From assembly GCA_020722725.1 (NCBI GenBank), contig DYKG01000016.1:1-64000 (forward strand): 64,000 nucleotides of DNA, given 5' to 3'. The position numbers were made by a program, and so were the translations under genes. Origin of the DNA: Candidatus Methylomirabilis sp. Lineage in GTDB: Bacteria; Muiribacteriota; Ozemobacteria; Ozemobacterales; Ozemobacteraceae. The notes under the pieces are model-generated. The model was given only the letters and a program-made list of their open reading frames with translations, ran no database searches and was not told where the DNA came from. The stretch's first letter is position 1. Each line of letters opens with the position of its first letter. Of the stretch, positions 43,848 to 52,239 are shown in pieces.

Positions 43848-44051
43848 ATGCAAAGTCGCGTTAAGTGGTTTGACAACGTCAAGGGTTACGGCTTTATCGA
43901 AGCTTCTGATGGCAAAGACATTTTTGTTCATTACAAACAGATCGAGGGCGACGGTTATAAAACCCTGCGCGAAGGTCAGGAAGTTGAATTTCAGCTCGAA
44001 CTCGGGCCCAAAGGGCCGTTGGCCGTTAGCGTAAGAACCGTATCAAACTGA
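43848..44051 (+). CDS. Cold-shock domain protein
   Basis: 67 residues from an ATG with GGAG nine bases upstream; longer readings add a nonsense N-terminus. The cold-shock fold is clear: VKWFDNVKGYGFIEASDGKDIFVHY carries both RNP motifs, followed by TLREGQEVEFQLELGPKGPLAVSV. It binds single-stranded RNA or DNA in the cytoplasm and acts as an RNA chaperone. A terminator directly after its stop limits read-through into lysS. Confidence 0.93.
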   Translation: MQSRVKWFDNVKGYGFIEASDGKDIFVHYKQIEGDGYKTLREGQEVEFQLELGPKGPLAVSVRTVSN

Positions 44052-44062
44052 TTTTGAACGAC

Positions 44063-44102
44063 AAAAGGGGCGAACTGGTTCAGCCGGATTCGCTCCTTTT
44101 TA
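44063..44102 (+). terminator. Intrinsic terminator between the cold-shock gene and lysS
   Basis: AAAAGGGGCGAA (44063-44074) pairs with TTCGCTCCTTTT (44089-44100), with one G-T wobble, and an inner CTGG/CCGG extends the stem. The right arm runs into T residues. It sits 20 bases before the lysS start, so it both ends the cold-shock transcript and may act as an attenuator in front of lysS. Confidence 0.75.
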
Positions 44103-44125
44103 ATTTATGCTTGAAGGGAAAATTT

Positions 44126-45655
44126 ATGGATGAACTGCAGCTAAACCAGGTTCAGGAACAACGCTTACAGATAATAAATGATTTGCGCAAAGAGGGTTTT
44201 GATCCCTATGGCTCAAGATACGACCGCACTCACAGCGCCATGGAAGTTAAACATTTTTTTGAAGTCGAAGAAGCCAAGGTCGAAGAAAAAGAGCATTTTA
44301 TGACGAGCCAGGTGAAGATTGCCGGTCGAATTCTGACCAAACGCGACCAGGGAAAAACTGCATTTTGCCATATAGTTGACCAGACAGACAAAATTCAGCT
44401 TTACATTCGCAAAGATGTAATCGGTGAAGAAAACTTCTCAATGGTTAAAAGACTTTACGCCGGGGACATCGTCGGCGCCGAAGGCCCGGCATTCCGCACC
44501 AGGACCGGTGAAATATCCGTGCGCGTCGAAAAGCTGACCATTCTTTCGAAAGCAGTGAATCCTCCTCCCGAAAAGTGGCATGGCCTGACCGATGTAGAAA
44601 TGCGCTATCGCCAGCGCTACGTTGACATGATTGCCAACCCCGAAGTTCGCGAAACCTTTATAAAAAGAAGCCAGATTATTCAGAGCATTCGTGAATTCAT
44701 GACCAGCAAGGGCTTTCTTGAAGTTGAAACCCCGATGATGCACCCGGTAGCCGGCGGCGCGGCTGCCCGGCCATTTATCACGCACCACAATGCTCTTGAC
44801 ATGGAATTATATCTCAGAATAGCCCCTGAGCTTTATTTAAAGCGTCTGCTGGTCGGCGGATTCGAAAAAGTATTTGAAATTAACCGTAACTTCAGAAACG
44901 AGGGCATCTCGATCAAGCATAATCCCGAATTCACAATGATGGAAGTTTACCAGGCCTACGGTGACATGGAAACGGTCATGCAGTTGGCCGAAGATGTAAT
45001 TGTTCATGCCGCATCAAAGCTCTACCCTGACCTGCAGATTCCTTATGAAGAAAAGGTATTGAGCTTCAAAGGCCCCTGGAAACGAGCCTACATGCTTGAT
45101 CTGGTCAGAGAAGCAACCGGTTGCCAAGAGCTCAGCTACTCGTGCGATCGTGATCTTGCCGCAATCCAGGCAGCCAAATCCGGCGTACATGTAGAAAACA
45201 ATGACAGCTCCGCCAAAATAATCGTGAAAATTTTCGAAGAAAAGGTTGAAGCAACTCTGATCGCCCCAACCTTCGTCATCGGGTACCCCCGCGAAACCTC
45301 ACCGTTAGCCAAAGCTAATGCCCGTGATCCGCTTACTGTCGATCGATTTGAACTGTTCATCTACGGCAGAGAAATCGGCAATGCCTTCTCTGAACTCAAT
45401 GACCCCGAAGATCAGAGGCAGCGCTTTGAAGACCAGTTGCGACAGCGCGATGCCGGCGACGACGAAGCTCACCAGATGGATTCCGACTATATAAATGCAC
45501 TACGCTACGGCATGCCGCCGGCAGGTGGATTGGGTATCGGCATCGACCGTGTGGTAATGCTGCTTACCAATTCATCTTCGATTCGCGATGTCATTCTTTT
45601 CCCGACTTTGCGCAAAAAAGGAGAAGGCGGGGCCAAAGAAAAAGATGAAACTTGA
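44126..45655 (+). CDS. lysS: Lysyl-tRNA synthetase, class II
   Basis: 509 residues from the ATG at 44126 (AAGGG upstream; the longer frame reads through the terminator). The N-terminal OB fold (VKIAGRILTKRDQGKTAFCHI) is followed by the class II core: motif 1 around FLEVETPMMHPVAGGAAARPF, motif 2 FRNEGISIKHNPEFTMMEVYQAYGD and motif 3 GGLGIGIDRVVMLLT. It charges tRNA-Lys. It is probably transcribed from a promoter near the cold-shock gene or from read-through. Confidence 0.98.
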   Translation: MDELQLNQVQEQRLQIINDLRKEGFDPYGSRYDRTHSAMEVKHFFEVEEAKVEEKEHFMTSQVKIAGRILTKRDQGKTAFCHIVDQTDKIQLYIRKDVIGEENFSMVKRLYAGDIVGAEGPAFRTRTGEISVRVEKLTILSKAVNPPPEKWHGLTDVEMRYRQRYVDMIANPEVRETFIKRSQIIQSIREFMTSKGFLEVETPMMHPVAGGAAARPFITHHNALDMELYLRIAPELYLKRLLVGGFEKVFEINRNFRNEGISIKHNPEFTMMEVYQAYGDMETVMQLAEDVIVHAASKLYPDLQIPYEEKVLSFKGPWKRAYMLDLVREATGCQELSYSCDRDLAAIQAAKSGVHVENNDSSAKIIVKIFEEKVEATLIAPTFVIGYPRETSPLAKANARDPLTVDRFELFIYGREIGNAFSELNDPEDQRQRFEDQLRQRDAGDDEAHQMDSDYINALRYGMPPAGGLGIGIDRVVMLLTNSSSIRDVILFPTLRKKGEGGAKEKDET

Positions 45656-45689
45656 TCGGGGCATCTTCGATAAAAGCTGTTAATTGTGG

Positions 45690-45724
45690 ATCGCCCGATT
45701 CAGGGCAAAAGCTCGTCGGGCGAT
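45690..45724. other. Perfect 9-bp inverted repeat after lysS
   Basis: ATCGCCCGA (45690-45698) and TCGGGCGAT (45716-45724) flank a 17-base loop. No T-run follows. It lies between the lysS stop and a true terminator at 45766, and could be an mRNA 3'-end stabilising hairpin or a protein site. Confidence 0.45.
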
Positions 45725-45765
45725 GACGGAAGCATAATTTTCAACGCGCCTTTAAATAAAATTTT

Positions 45766-45803
45766 AAACCGGCTCCCGGAGAAGTCCAGGAGCCGGTTTG
45801 TAT
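45766..45803. terminator. Bidirectional intrinsic terminator
   Basis: An 11-bp stem, AAACCGGCTCC (45766-45776) with GGAGCCGGTTT (45789-45799), a 12-base loop and T-rich or A-rich flanks on both sides. It separates the convergent lysS and secreted metallopeptidase genes. Confidence 0.85.
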
Positions 45804-45826
45804 TATACTAACTTAAGTTGGTCTGA

Positions 45827-47185
45827 TCAGCGACTCAGCTGTTCGCACAGTTCTTTGACCCTGGCTTTGGCCTGCTGTAGCTTGAGCATTGCGTTTTTTA
45901 CTTCCTGGTTCTGCTGGCCTTTGGCGGCAAACAGACGGTTGTATTCGGCAAAGGCTTTATAATATGCTTCCTGGGCTGTTGACAGATCATTAATCGATGA
46001 AATTGAGCTATCAAGCTGACCACCGGGCAATTCTGGAGCAGCCGCGCCGGCAGGAACAGTGGCGGGAGCTGCGACATCGGCGTTGCTGATTTCCACTGAG
46101 GCGGCGGGGGCAGCTGCCACCGGGGTGGAATTGCTGCTATTGAACAGGCCTGAGAACCAGCTGAGAATTCTGTTCCAGATTGAGCCTGAAAATGATGAAT
46201 TCTGGGAACTGGTGCTCGAAGTCTGGGTGGTGCCCGATTTGATTTTGCCGGCAGAAACCAGATAGTTGTAAAGATCTCTACTGACGGTTCGAGACCCGCC
46301 GTTAACGTAATCGAGAATTTCATTCAGGCTGATTTTACCTGAGCTGTTATCGACCAGCAGTTTTGCCAGGGCGGTTTTATCGGCGGGGTAAAGTCTTGAA
46401 AAGCCACGACAGAAATCTTTAAGAGAGTAATGTGGGCCGGTTTTGGCAATTGTATTGAATGCCTTGGCTTTGCCCGAGCTGATGCGGCTAAATGAATCAT
46501 AGACAATTTTGCATACGAAAAGCTCATTGCGACTCATTTCTTCGAAACTGTTGTTCTGCAGAAATGAAACAACGGAACTGCTGTTCATGTCGAGAGTGAA
46601 AACCTTGCCATTGTTTCGGTTGGCGGCGAATCCGTTTGCCCAGCCTTCAATCCATGCGGTATTGGCATTAGGAAGGATCTCGTCAAGGTAATGACGATTG
46701 TCTGTGCCATAATCAAGTCCCACGAAATCATAGTTCGGGGGGTAAGAATTAAGCATGGCAATGTGGCCAAATTCGTGGAGAAAAAGGAAAGTTTTGCTTT
46801 CGTTGTTGCTGAACCTGGTTACATATTCATAAACATTCAGGTTATAACTGTAATAATCTTTTGAAGAAAAAGAAACACCGCTGCGATCACTGATCGTAAA
46901 ATTAAGTGGTCTGGAAAGGTATGGGGCGGTGTTTTTTACATATTCGTAAATTGTTTTGCCGTCAGGTAGCTTCTGATTCAGGTAATCGCGCCATGGCGAA
47001 CCATAGGGCAGATCATTGATCGAGTTAATTCTGGTGGTTCGATAGCCGATCGCATTGCCGTAAGAATCTTTTACCACCTGTTCGTAAACCAGGTTCAACT
47101 CTCCGGCGACGGCGGGCAGAGCCATTGAAATTACAAGCAAAAAGGCGATCAACCAGGAAAACTGTCGGCCTCTTTTGAGCTTCAT
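45827..47185 (-). CDS. Secreted zinc-metallopeptidase-like protein
   Basis: 452 residues with a signal peptide (SMALPAVAG). HEFGH at 137-141 gives two zinc ligands and the catalytic Glu; Glu180 in WIEGWANGFA is a likely third ligand, making a gluzincin-type site. The Ala/Pro/Ser-rich stretch after about 320 is a flexible linker, followed by a helical C-terminal segment (KNAMLKLQQAKARVKEL). No named family was recognised. GGAG lies ten bases upstream of the ATG. Substrate unknown. Confidence 0.65.
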   Translation of the reverse strand: MKLKRGRQFSWLIAFLLVISMALPAVAGELNLVYEQVVKDSYGNAIGYRTTRINSINDLPYGSPWRDYLNQKLPDGKTIYEYVKNTAPYLSRPLNFTISDRSGVSFSSKDYYSYNLNVYEYVTRFSNNESKTFLFLHEFGHIAMLNSYPPNYDFVGLDYGTDNRHYLDEILPNANTAWIEGWANGFAANRNNGKVFTLDMNSSSVVSFLQNNSFEEMSRNELFVCKIVYDSFSRISSGKAKAFNTIAKTGPHYSLKDFCRGFSRLYPADKTALAKLLVDNSSGKISLNEILDYVNGGSRTVSRDLYNYLVSAGKIKSGTTQTSSTSSQNSSFSGSIWNRILSWFSGLFNSSNSTPVAAAPAASVEISNADVAAPATVPAGAAAPELPGGQLDSSISSINDLSTAQEAYYKAFAEYNRLFAAKGQQNQEVKNAMLKLQQAKARVKELCEQLSR

Positions 47186-47279
47186 CTACGCTTTTCTCCC
47201 TGTGTGGCGATGTAATTATGAACTAATTATAAGAATTACTTTGAAGTACGTCCATAGCTGTTTTTTTTAAAATCGGCAA

Positions 47280-47308
47280 TTGAGAATTGTCATTCAATCT
47301 GCTAGATT
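47280..47308 (+). promoter_or_regulatory. Candidate sigma-70-type promoter for the EamA transporter
   Basis: TTGAGA (47280-47285), a 17-base spacer and TAGATT (47303-47308), followed 48 bases later by the transporter ATG. Spacing is ideal and both boxes match in four to five of six positions. Confidence 0.45.
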
Positions 47309-47355
47309 AGCTAAGGTGGACGAGGCAAAACGATCCTTTCATTCATCGAGTTCAG

Positions 47356-48282
47356 ATGACCAAAGAACTGATTAACGGCTCAATACGGGTGGCAGTCGCA
47401 GCAGGCATCTGGGGCGCTGCTTATCCGCTCACCAAACTGGTTTTATTAGACACTCCACCGATAATCCTGGGGTTTTACCGGTTCAGCATTGCTGCATTCG
47501 TGTTTATGCTGGTTACCCGCAGCCTGCCGATGACCGGAGTTGAAGATGGAGACCGACGTATCTTTTTCGAACTGGCATTCTGGGGCGCTTTTGTTCTGAT
47601 TCTCGGCATGAATTTCGGTCTGATCTGGGCACCGGGAATTGCGGCATCTGTTCTTTCGGGCACGCCTCCGCTTTTTACCGTCATTCTTGCCGCCTTTCTT
47701 CTTGCCGAGCCTATGTTGCTGCGGCACTTCATTTCAATCGGCTCCGCGATGTGCGGTCTTTGGTTGTTGAGCAGCGATTTGAGCGGGTCGAGCACGGATC
47801 TTCCCGGCTGGAAAATTCTTGTGGGATGCCTGTTAACCCTGATTCCCCAGTTTTCATGGGCGATGTATGGAATTGTGGGGAAAAAGCTGAGCGAGAGGTA
47901 TGCCTGGCCGACCATCTGCCGCGACACCTTTTCCCTTGGCGCCTTGATGCTGCTGCCTTTTGCGATTATGGAAGCAATGCTCAAAGGGCCCGGGCTGTGG
48001 AATCAGAAATCGATACTGATTCTCTTATATCTCGCGATAATGAATTCGGTGATCACCTACTCACTGTGGAACAGTGCACTGAAGGTGATCCCAGTTTCTA
48101 CGGCCAGTTTTCTGATTTATCTGCAGCCGGTTTCGGGGGCGATTTTGTCTTTTTTTCTGTTTGGCGAAAAGCCCGGCTCAGCAGGTTTCATTGGTATTGC
48201 ACTGATTTTTGCGGCTCTTTTGCTGGCGGTAAGACCACAAATAAAACCTTTACCCGATCTGGCGGTTGGTGGTAAATTGTGA
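47356..48282 (+). CDS. EamA/DMT-family transporter
   Basis: 308 residues with about ten membrane helices in two homologous halves. The DMT patterns are AAGIWGAAYPLTKLVLLDTPPIILGFYRFSIAAFVF in the first half and TASFLIYLQPVSGAILSFFLFGEKP in the second, the latter typical of EamA domains. It probably exports a metabolite or amino acid; the substrate cannot be read from sequence. It is followed 21 bases later by a secreted-protein gene. Confidence 0.88.
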   Translation: MTKELINGSIRVAVAAGIWGAAYPLTKLVLLDTPPIILGFYRFSIAAFVFMLVTRSLPMTGVEDGDRRIFFELAFWGAFVLILGMNFGLIWAPGIAASVLSGTPPLFTVILAAFLLAEPMLLRHFISIGSAMCGLWLLSSDLSGSSTDLPGWKILVGCLLTLIPQFSWAMYGIVGKKLSERYAWPTICRDTFSLGALMLLPFAIMEAMLKGPGLWNQKSILILLYLAIMNSVITYSLWNSALKVIPVSTASFLIYLQPVSGAILSFFLFGEKPGSAGFIGIALIFAALLLAVRPQIKPLPDLAVGGKL

Positions 48283-48303
48283 CAAGTTATTCAGGAGAAA
48301 ATC

Positions 48304-49296
48304 ATGCCGATAAGACCACTGCTTCTAATTTTTTATTTTGTGTTTTTTGCTTCGGGCATTTTTGCCGTGAGCCCTGACGTCAACTTGCCTGAATGGCAGA
48401 AGACCGAATTTGGCATTGCTGACTGGTCGCCTGAAAATGGCATTCTTGTGGTCAGAGCAACCCTGCGTGCGATCAACACCGACCTGCATCAGGTAAGTTG
48501 TTCACTGTCACAGCAACTTGATGCAGCGGGGCAAAAAGAGGCAAAGAGCAGAAAACTTTTAAAAGCGGGCGAGAGTGCGGTTTTCCTTTTTCGGCTTACG
48601 GTGAAAGGGCCGGCACATGGCTGGCTTGATTTCGACCTGCAGGCCCGCCCGGATTCCGATGGTCTTCTCCAGCAGATTGCCAGAATGAAAGATAAACCAT
48701 TAACTGTAGAGATACTTAGAGATGAAGCAGCCCATCTCAATCATCCAATCAAACTTGGGCGATCGATCCCAATAGTTATTTCAAATGACCTGGCAATTTC
48801 ATTGCCCCCTGAAATGACTTTTTCGCTGACACCAACCCCGGCAGGAACCTTATACTTATGGCTGCCAAGAGAAAGGTTTTCTACGGGAATCATTGCCGAA
48901 TCGTTAAAAGCAATGAACAGGGCAGCTGAAACCGGCCAGTTCAAATCGGCAGCTGCTGCATGCACGCTGATAATTAACCGATTATCAGCAAGCAAAGACA
49001 GTTTGAAGGCAGAAACCAGACCGGGTGAAACCATTGAGATTCCCGGAAAGAATATAATTGAAATGCTCAAAGTTAACAGGGCGGCTTTTTCTTCTCTTGA
49101 GAAAGGCAATGCTGGTGAACTTAAGGATCTGCTTGAATCTTTAAAACCTTCATATACCAAGGCTTTTGCCCACTTCAATCTGGCAAGAATTCTTGAAAAG
49201 AAAGACAAAAAGACAGCTCAGAATCAAATCGAGCAGGCGCTGAATATTATATCGACCTGGCCCGAAGCAATCAGTTTAAAAAAGCATTTTAAATAA
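48304..49296 (+). CDS. Secreted protein of unknown function
   Basis: 330 residues with a signal peptide ending GIFA before VSPDV. The first half is beta-rich (WQKTEFGIADWSPENGILVVRATLRAIN); the end has a short TPR-like helical pair (AFAHFNLARILEKKDKKTAQNQIEQALNII). AGGAG is five to six bases upstream of the ATG. It shares a transcript with the EamA transporter before it and the tiny membrane protein after it. No family recognised. Confidence 0.6.
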   Translation: MPIRPLLLIFYFVFFASGIFAVSPDVNLPEWQKTEFGIADWSPENGILVVRATLRAINTDLHQVSCSLSQQLDAAGQKEAKSRKLLKAGESAVFLFRLTVKGPAHGWLDFDLQARPDSDGLLQQIARMKDKPLTVEILRDEAAHLNHPIKLGRSIPIVISNDLAISLPPEMTFSLTPTPAGTLYLWLPRERFSTGIIAESLKAMNRAAETGQFKSAAAACTLIINRLSASKDSLKAETRPGETIEIPGKNIIEMLKVNRAAFSSLEKGNAGELKDLLESLKPSYTKAFAHFNLARILEKKDKKTAQNQIEQALNIISTWPEAISLKKHFK

Positions 49297-49307
49297 GGAG
49301 AAGATCG

Positions 49308-49475
49308 ATGCTCTGGTTTTTTGCCTTCACCGGTGTAGGTATTGCAGTTTTCGCTTTTTTTCTTGCGGTAAAAAGCATGGCAAGAGTTCCGTTTCTTAAG
49401 CTTATCGGCGGTTCGGTTATATTTGGTCTGACCGGTCTACTGGCTGCGAAGGCTGCAACAGGTTCGGCCCACTGA
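49308..49475 (+). CDS. Small two-helix membrane protein, 55 aa
   Basis: AAGGAG (49295-49300) lies seven bases before the ATG. The product begins MLWFFAFTGVG and has two hydrophobic helices (about 2-22 and 32-50) separated by a basic loop (KSMARVPFLK). It ends at 49475 and is followed at once by a terminator, so it appears to close the EamA operon. No function can be given. Confidence 0.6.
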   Translation: MLWFFAFTGVGIAVFAFFLAVKSMARVPFLKLIGGSVIFGLTGLLAAKAATGSAH

Positions 49476-49490
49476 AAGAATTTTTTGCAT

Positions 49491-49524
49491 AAAAAAGGAG
49501 CCTGAAAAACAGGCTCTCCTTTTA
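49491..49524. terminator. Intrinsic terminator
   Basis: AAAAAAGGA-GCCTG pairs with CAGGC-(TC)-TCCTTTT around an AAAAA loop, with a two-base bulge on the right arm. The T-run is on the right and the A-run on the left, so it can serve both converging genes. Confidence 0.75.
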
Positions 49525-49547
49525 TGATTCAATAAATCGTTTGAACT

Positions 49548-50819
49548 TTATCGGAAAACGTATCCCAGTTTTTTGAACAAATTTCCAGTCATTGAAGCTG
49601 CACTCGAAGCAACGTTTCCAGCAGCTTTACCCACCCAGCCCACGGCCTTTGAAACGCCGCCGGCTACGACTGAAACGCCACCAGGCAGTTTGTTACCGAA
49701 ACCATCCTGTTTGAAGCGCTCTTTGCCGTAATCGGTCAGTTTTTTACCGAGAGTTGAAAAACCGTTTCCACTCAGGCCAAGAACCGCACCGGGAATTCCA
49801 AGTATTGACTTGGCAAGACCACCGGCGAACTGGGTCGGTGAAAGGTTTTTGAACCCGGTTACGATGTCGTTGATACCCGAAGAGAGGTTGTCTTCAGTTG
49901 CAGTCCAGAAATTGAAATTGGCCAGATGTGGTGATTTCTGCTTTTCGCCCACATCACCAATATCAATCATCAGACTTTTGTAACCGGCGAGGTTTCCGGG
50001 AAATTTACTGCCAAGCGGAGCATTCCAGAGTTCTTTAAAGCGAGTGGCATCCATGTCGCAGGGCCCTTTGCTGCCCCAGTAAGAATCACGAAGGGTAAGA
50101 GATTTCACCTGACCGGAACTGCTGGTTTTGTAGCCAAAAACTGCCACCCAATGAGGAGTTCCACTGCCTGAGTTCATCAAAACCAGGGCGGGTTTTCCCG
50201 CGTCGATTTTTTTAACGATGTCATCGATGCTGCAATTATGTCTTTCTGTCGCATCGAGACCTCTCATGCGAAGAGTTTCCACGATGGTTGGAGGTGCAGT
50301 AAAAATGCCGGCGGGATTGGTCTGTTGGTAGATATCCTGAGCTCCGGTGGGAATTCCCATGCCGTTAAGAACTGAAGTCATGGCAAACTGGCCGCAATAG
50401 TTATCACCATCGATGCTGATGGGCATGGTTGCATAACCAGGCAGCTCGTGGGCAATATAGTCCGGTTCTGTCGGTGAAGATGCACTGCCGGTCGAGAAAA
50501 CGCGGCCTATGGTGTCAGCAACTTTGTCGGCAGTCTGTTTGATTTTGTCTTTTGTGGTCTGCGACATTTTGAACCTGGCCAGAGCTTCATCATACTGCCG
50601 TTTGGCAATCTGAACCTTTTTGGCCATTTCTGCTGAAGCAGAGTTGACATTCTGTTTCAACGATTCGCTGTATTGCTTGTAGAGATTTTCATACTCCCAG
50701 CGGTAGCGATCAAGGTCTTCCTGTAATGTGGCTTCGGCAGTATTCTTTAGAAAGAACGCCAGCATCATCAGGCAGGCCATGGTCATAAGAGCTGCTTTCA
50801 GACTGTAGTTATGTTTCAT
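49548..50819 (-). CDS. Secreted C39-like papain-fold cysteine peptidase
   Basis: 423 residues with a signal sequence ending AEA and a coiled-coil stretch (about 32-105). The peptidase-like domain has Cys142 (DNYCGQFAMTSVL), His223 (GTPHWVAVFGY) and Asp245 (LRDSYWG), the catalytic triad order of the C39/C39_2 fold. Such domains can process leader peptides or act on cell-wall peptides; no export transporter is attached. The C-terminal 150 residues are Gly/Lys/Val-rich with repeats of KAVGWVGKAAG type. A strong ribosome site (GGAGG) precedes the ATG. Confidence 0.75.
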   Translation of the reverse strand: MKHNYSLKAALMTMACLMMLAFFLKNTAEATLQEDLDRYRWEYENLYKQYSESLKQNVNSASAEMAKKVQIAKRQYDEALARFKMSQTTKDKIKQTADKVADTIGRVFSTGSASSPTEPDYIAHELPGYATMPISIDGDNYCGQFAMTSVLNGMGIPTGAQDIYQQTNPAGIFTAPPTIVETLRMRGLDATERHNCSIDDIVKKIDAGKPALVLMNSGSGTPHWVAVFGYKTSSSGQVKSLTLRDSYWGSKGPCDMDATRFKELWNAPLGSKFPGNLAGYKSLMIDIGDVGEKQKSPHLANFNFWTATEDNLSSGINDIVTGFKNLSPTQFAGGLAKSILGIPGAVLGLSGNGFSTLGKKLTDYGKERFKQDGFGNKLPGGVSVVAGGVSKAVGWVGKAAGNVASSAASMTGNLFKKLGYVFR

Positions 50820-50935
50820 AGCGACCTCCAGTGGTCGAAAGAGTCGATTTTTCTATAATTATAGGAATCGAACGGCAAAGCGTCAATGTACCCCCGTTTT
50901 TTTCTGGAAATTAATTTAAGCAATCTGGTTACCGC

Positions 50936-50964
50936 TTTAAATCAGATGGTATTTTGAGTATAAT
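50936..50964 (+). promoter_or_regulatory. Candidate promoter for trxB
   Basis: TTTAAA (50936-50941) and a perfect TATAAT (50959-50964), 17-base spacer, 29 bases upstream of the trxB ATG. The -10 box is strong, the -35 box weak. Confidence 0.45.
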
Positions 50965-50993
50965 TCAGCTCAAATAAATTTCAGGAGTCAAAT

Positions 50994-51938
50994 ATGGCAA
51001 AGAAAATTGTAATAATCGGATCTGGACCTGCCGGGCTCACGGCAGCAATCTATACAGCACGTGCCGGGCTACAGCCAGTTGTAATAGAAGGTTTCATGAA
51101 GGGCGGGCAGGCAGGCGGCCAGCTGATGACCACCACCGAAGTCGAAAACTTCCCCGGTTTTCCCGAAGGTATCGATGGCCCGATGTTGATTGCCAACATG
51201 CGCAAGCAGGCTGAACGCTTCGGCACCGAATTCATTCTCGAAGACATTGACCGGGTTGATTTTTCTTCAAAGCCTTTTACTATCAGCAATTCAAGCAGAA
51301 CCCTGGCAACCCACGCGCTTATTCTTGCAACCGGTGCCAGTGCCCGCATACTCGATCTTCCCAGTGTAAAGACCTTCTGGGGAAAGGGCGTTTCGGCCTG
51401 CGCAACCTGCGATGGCGCACTGCCGATTTTCCGCAATCAGCAGATTGCTGTTATTGGCGGCGGCGATTCGGCTATTGAAGAAGCCACTTTTCTTACCCGT
51501 TTTGCCTCAAAAGTTCTTCTGGTGCACCGCCGCAAAGAATTCAGAGCCAGCAGGGCTATGCAGAACCGGGCCTTTGAAAACCCCAAGATTCAGATGATTC
51601 TCGATTCGGTTATCGAAGAAATTTATGGTTCTCAGCTTATGGAAGGCATCAGAACCAAAAACGCAATCACCGGTGAAATTTCTGACTACCCCTGTCGCGG
51701 TCTTTTCATGGCCATCGGGCATACCCCAAACACCGCTTTCATGCAAGGCGCGCTTGAATTGGATGAAAAGGGCTACATCAAGGTCAGGCATCCATCTACT
51801 GCAACCAGTGTTGAGGGTGTTTTTGCCTGTGGCGATGTCATCGACCCCCATTATCGCCAGGCCATTTCGGCCGCCGGCACCGGATGTAGCGCCGCGCTTG
51901 ACGCTGAAAGATGGCTGCAGGCCAACAATCTGGGCTGA
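50994..51938 (+). CDS. trxB: Thioredoxin reductase
   Basis: 314 residues. The FAD site IGSGPAGLTAAIYTAR is at the N-terminus; the redox-active pair CATC (in SACATCDGA, about residues 135-138) and the NADPH site IGGGDSAIEEA follow; the ending GVFACGDVIDPHYRQAISAAGTGCSAALDAE is the conserved FAD-binding tail. It reduces thioredoxin with NADPH. AGGAG precedes the ATG. The next gene, a small membrane protein, is 22 bases on. Confidence 0.98.
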   Translation: MAKKIVIIGSGPAGLTAAIYTARAGLQPVVIEGFMKGGQAGGQLMTTTEVENFPGFPEGIDGPMLIANMRKQAERFGTEFILEDIDRVDFSSKPFTISNSSRTLATHALILATGASARILDLPSVKTFWGKGVSACATCDGALPIFRNQQIAVIGGGDSAIEEATFLTRFASKVLLVHRRKEFRASRAMQNRAFENPKIQMILDSVIEEIYGSQLMEGIRTKNAITGEISDYPCRGLFMAIGHTPNTAFMQGALELDEKGYIKVRHPSTATSVEGVFACGDVIDPHYRQAISAAGTGCSAALDAERWLQANNLG

Positions 51939-51960
51939 TTAAGATTCAGGAGAAACAGTT

Positions 51961-52158
51961 ATGGGCGCTTTCGGTCTGTATTTGAATGTATATCTGGCAA
52001 TTGCCTTTTCATTTCAGACAATTGCCCTGCTGTTTGCCGGTGTTGATGGCAGCTGCCGTTCAAACCGGTTTGCCTGGCTGACCCTGATTTTTTTTACCGG
52101 ACCGGTCGGTCTGTTGATTTATTTCATCTGGGGCCGGGAGCGAAGGAAAAGAGCCTGA
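51961..52158 (+). CDS. Small PLDc_N-type membrane protein
   Basis: 65 residues, two membrane helices. The second (WLTLIFFTGPVGLLIYFIWGRERR) has the Pro-Gly and Trp-Gly-Arg pattern of the PLDc_N domain, a small module found in cardiolipin synthases and as stand-alone proteins. AGGAG lies eight bases before the ATG. It seems to be cotranscribed with trxB, though no link in function is obvious. Confidence 0.65.
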   Translation: MGAFGLYLNVYLAIAFSFQTIALLFAGVDGSCRSNRFAWLTLIFFTGPVGLLIYFIWGRERRKRA

Positions 52159-52181
52159 AACCTGATTTCCTTACAAGTAAA

Positions 52182-52210
52182 TTGCCTTTCAAGGATAATT
52201 GTTCTAGTAT
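52182..52210 (+). promoter_or_regulatory. Candidate sigma-70-type promoter for the S9 peptidase
   Basis: TTGCCT (52182-52187), a 17-base spacer and TAGTAT (52205-52210), 30 bases before the ATG at 52240. Confidence 0.45.
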
Positions 52211-52239
52211 GAACAAAACCCTGAAAGGAACAAAAAAAG

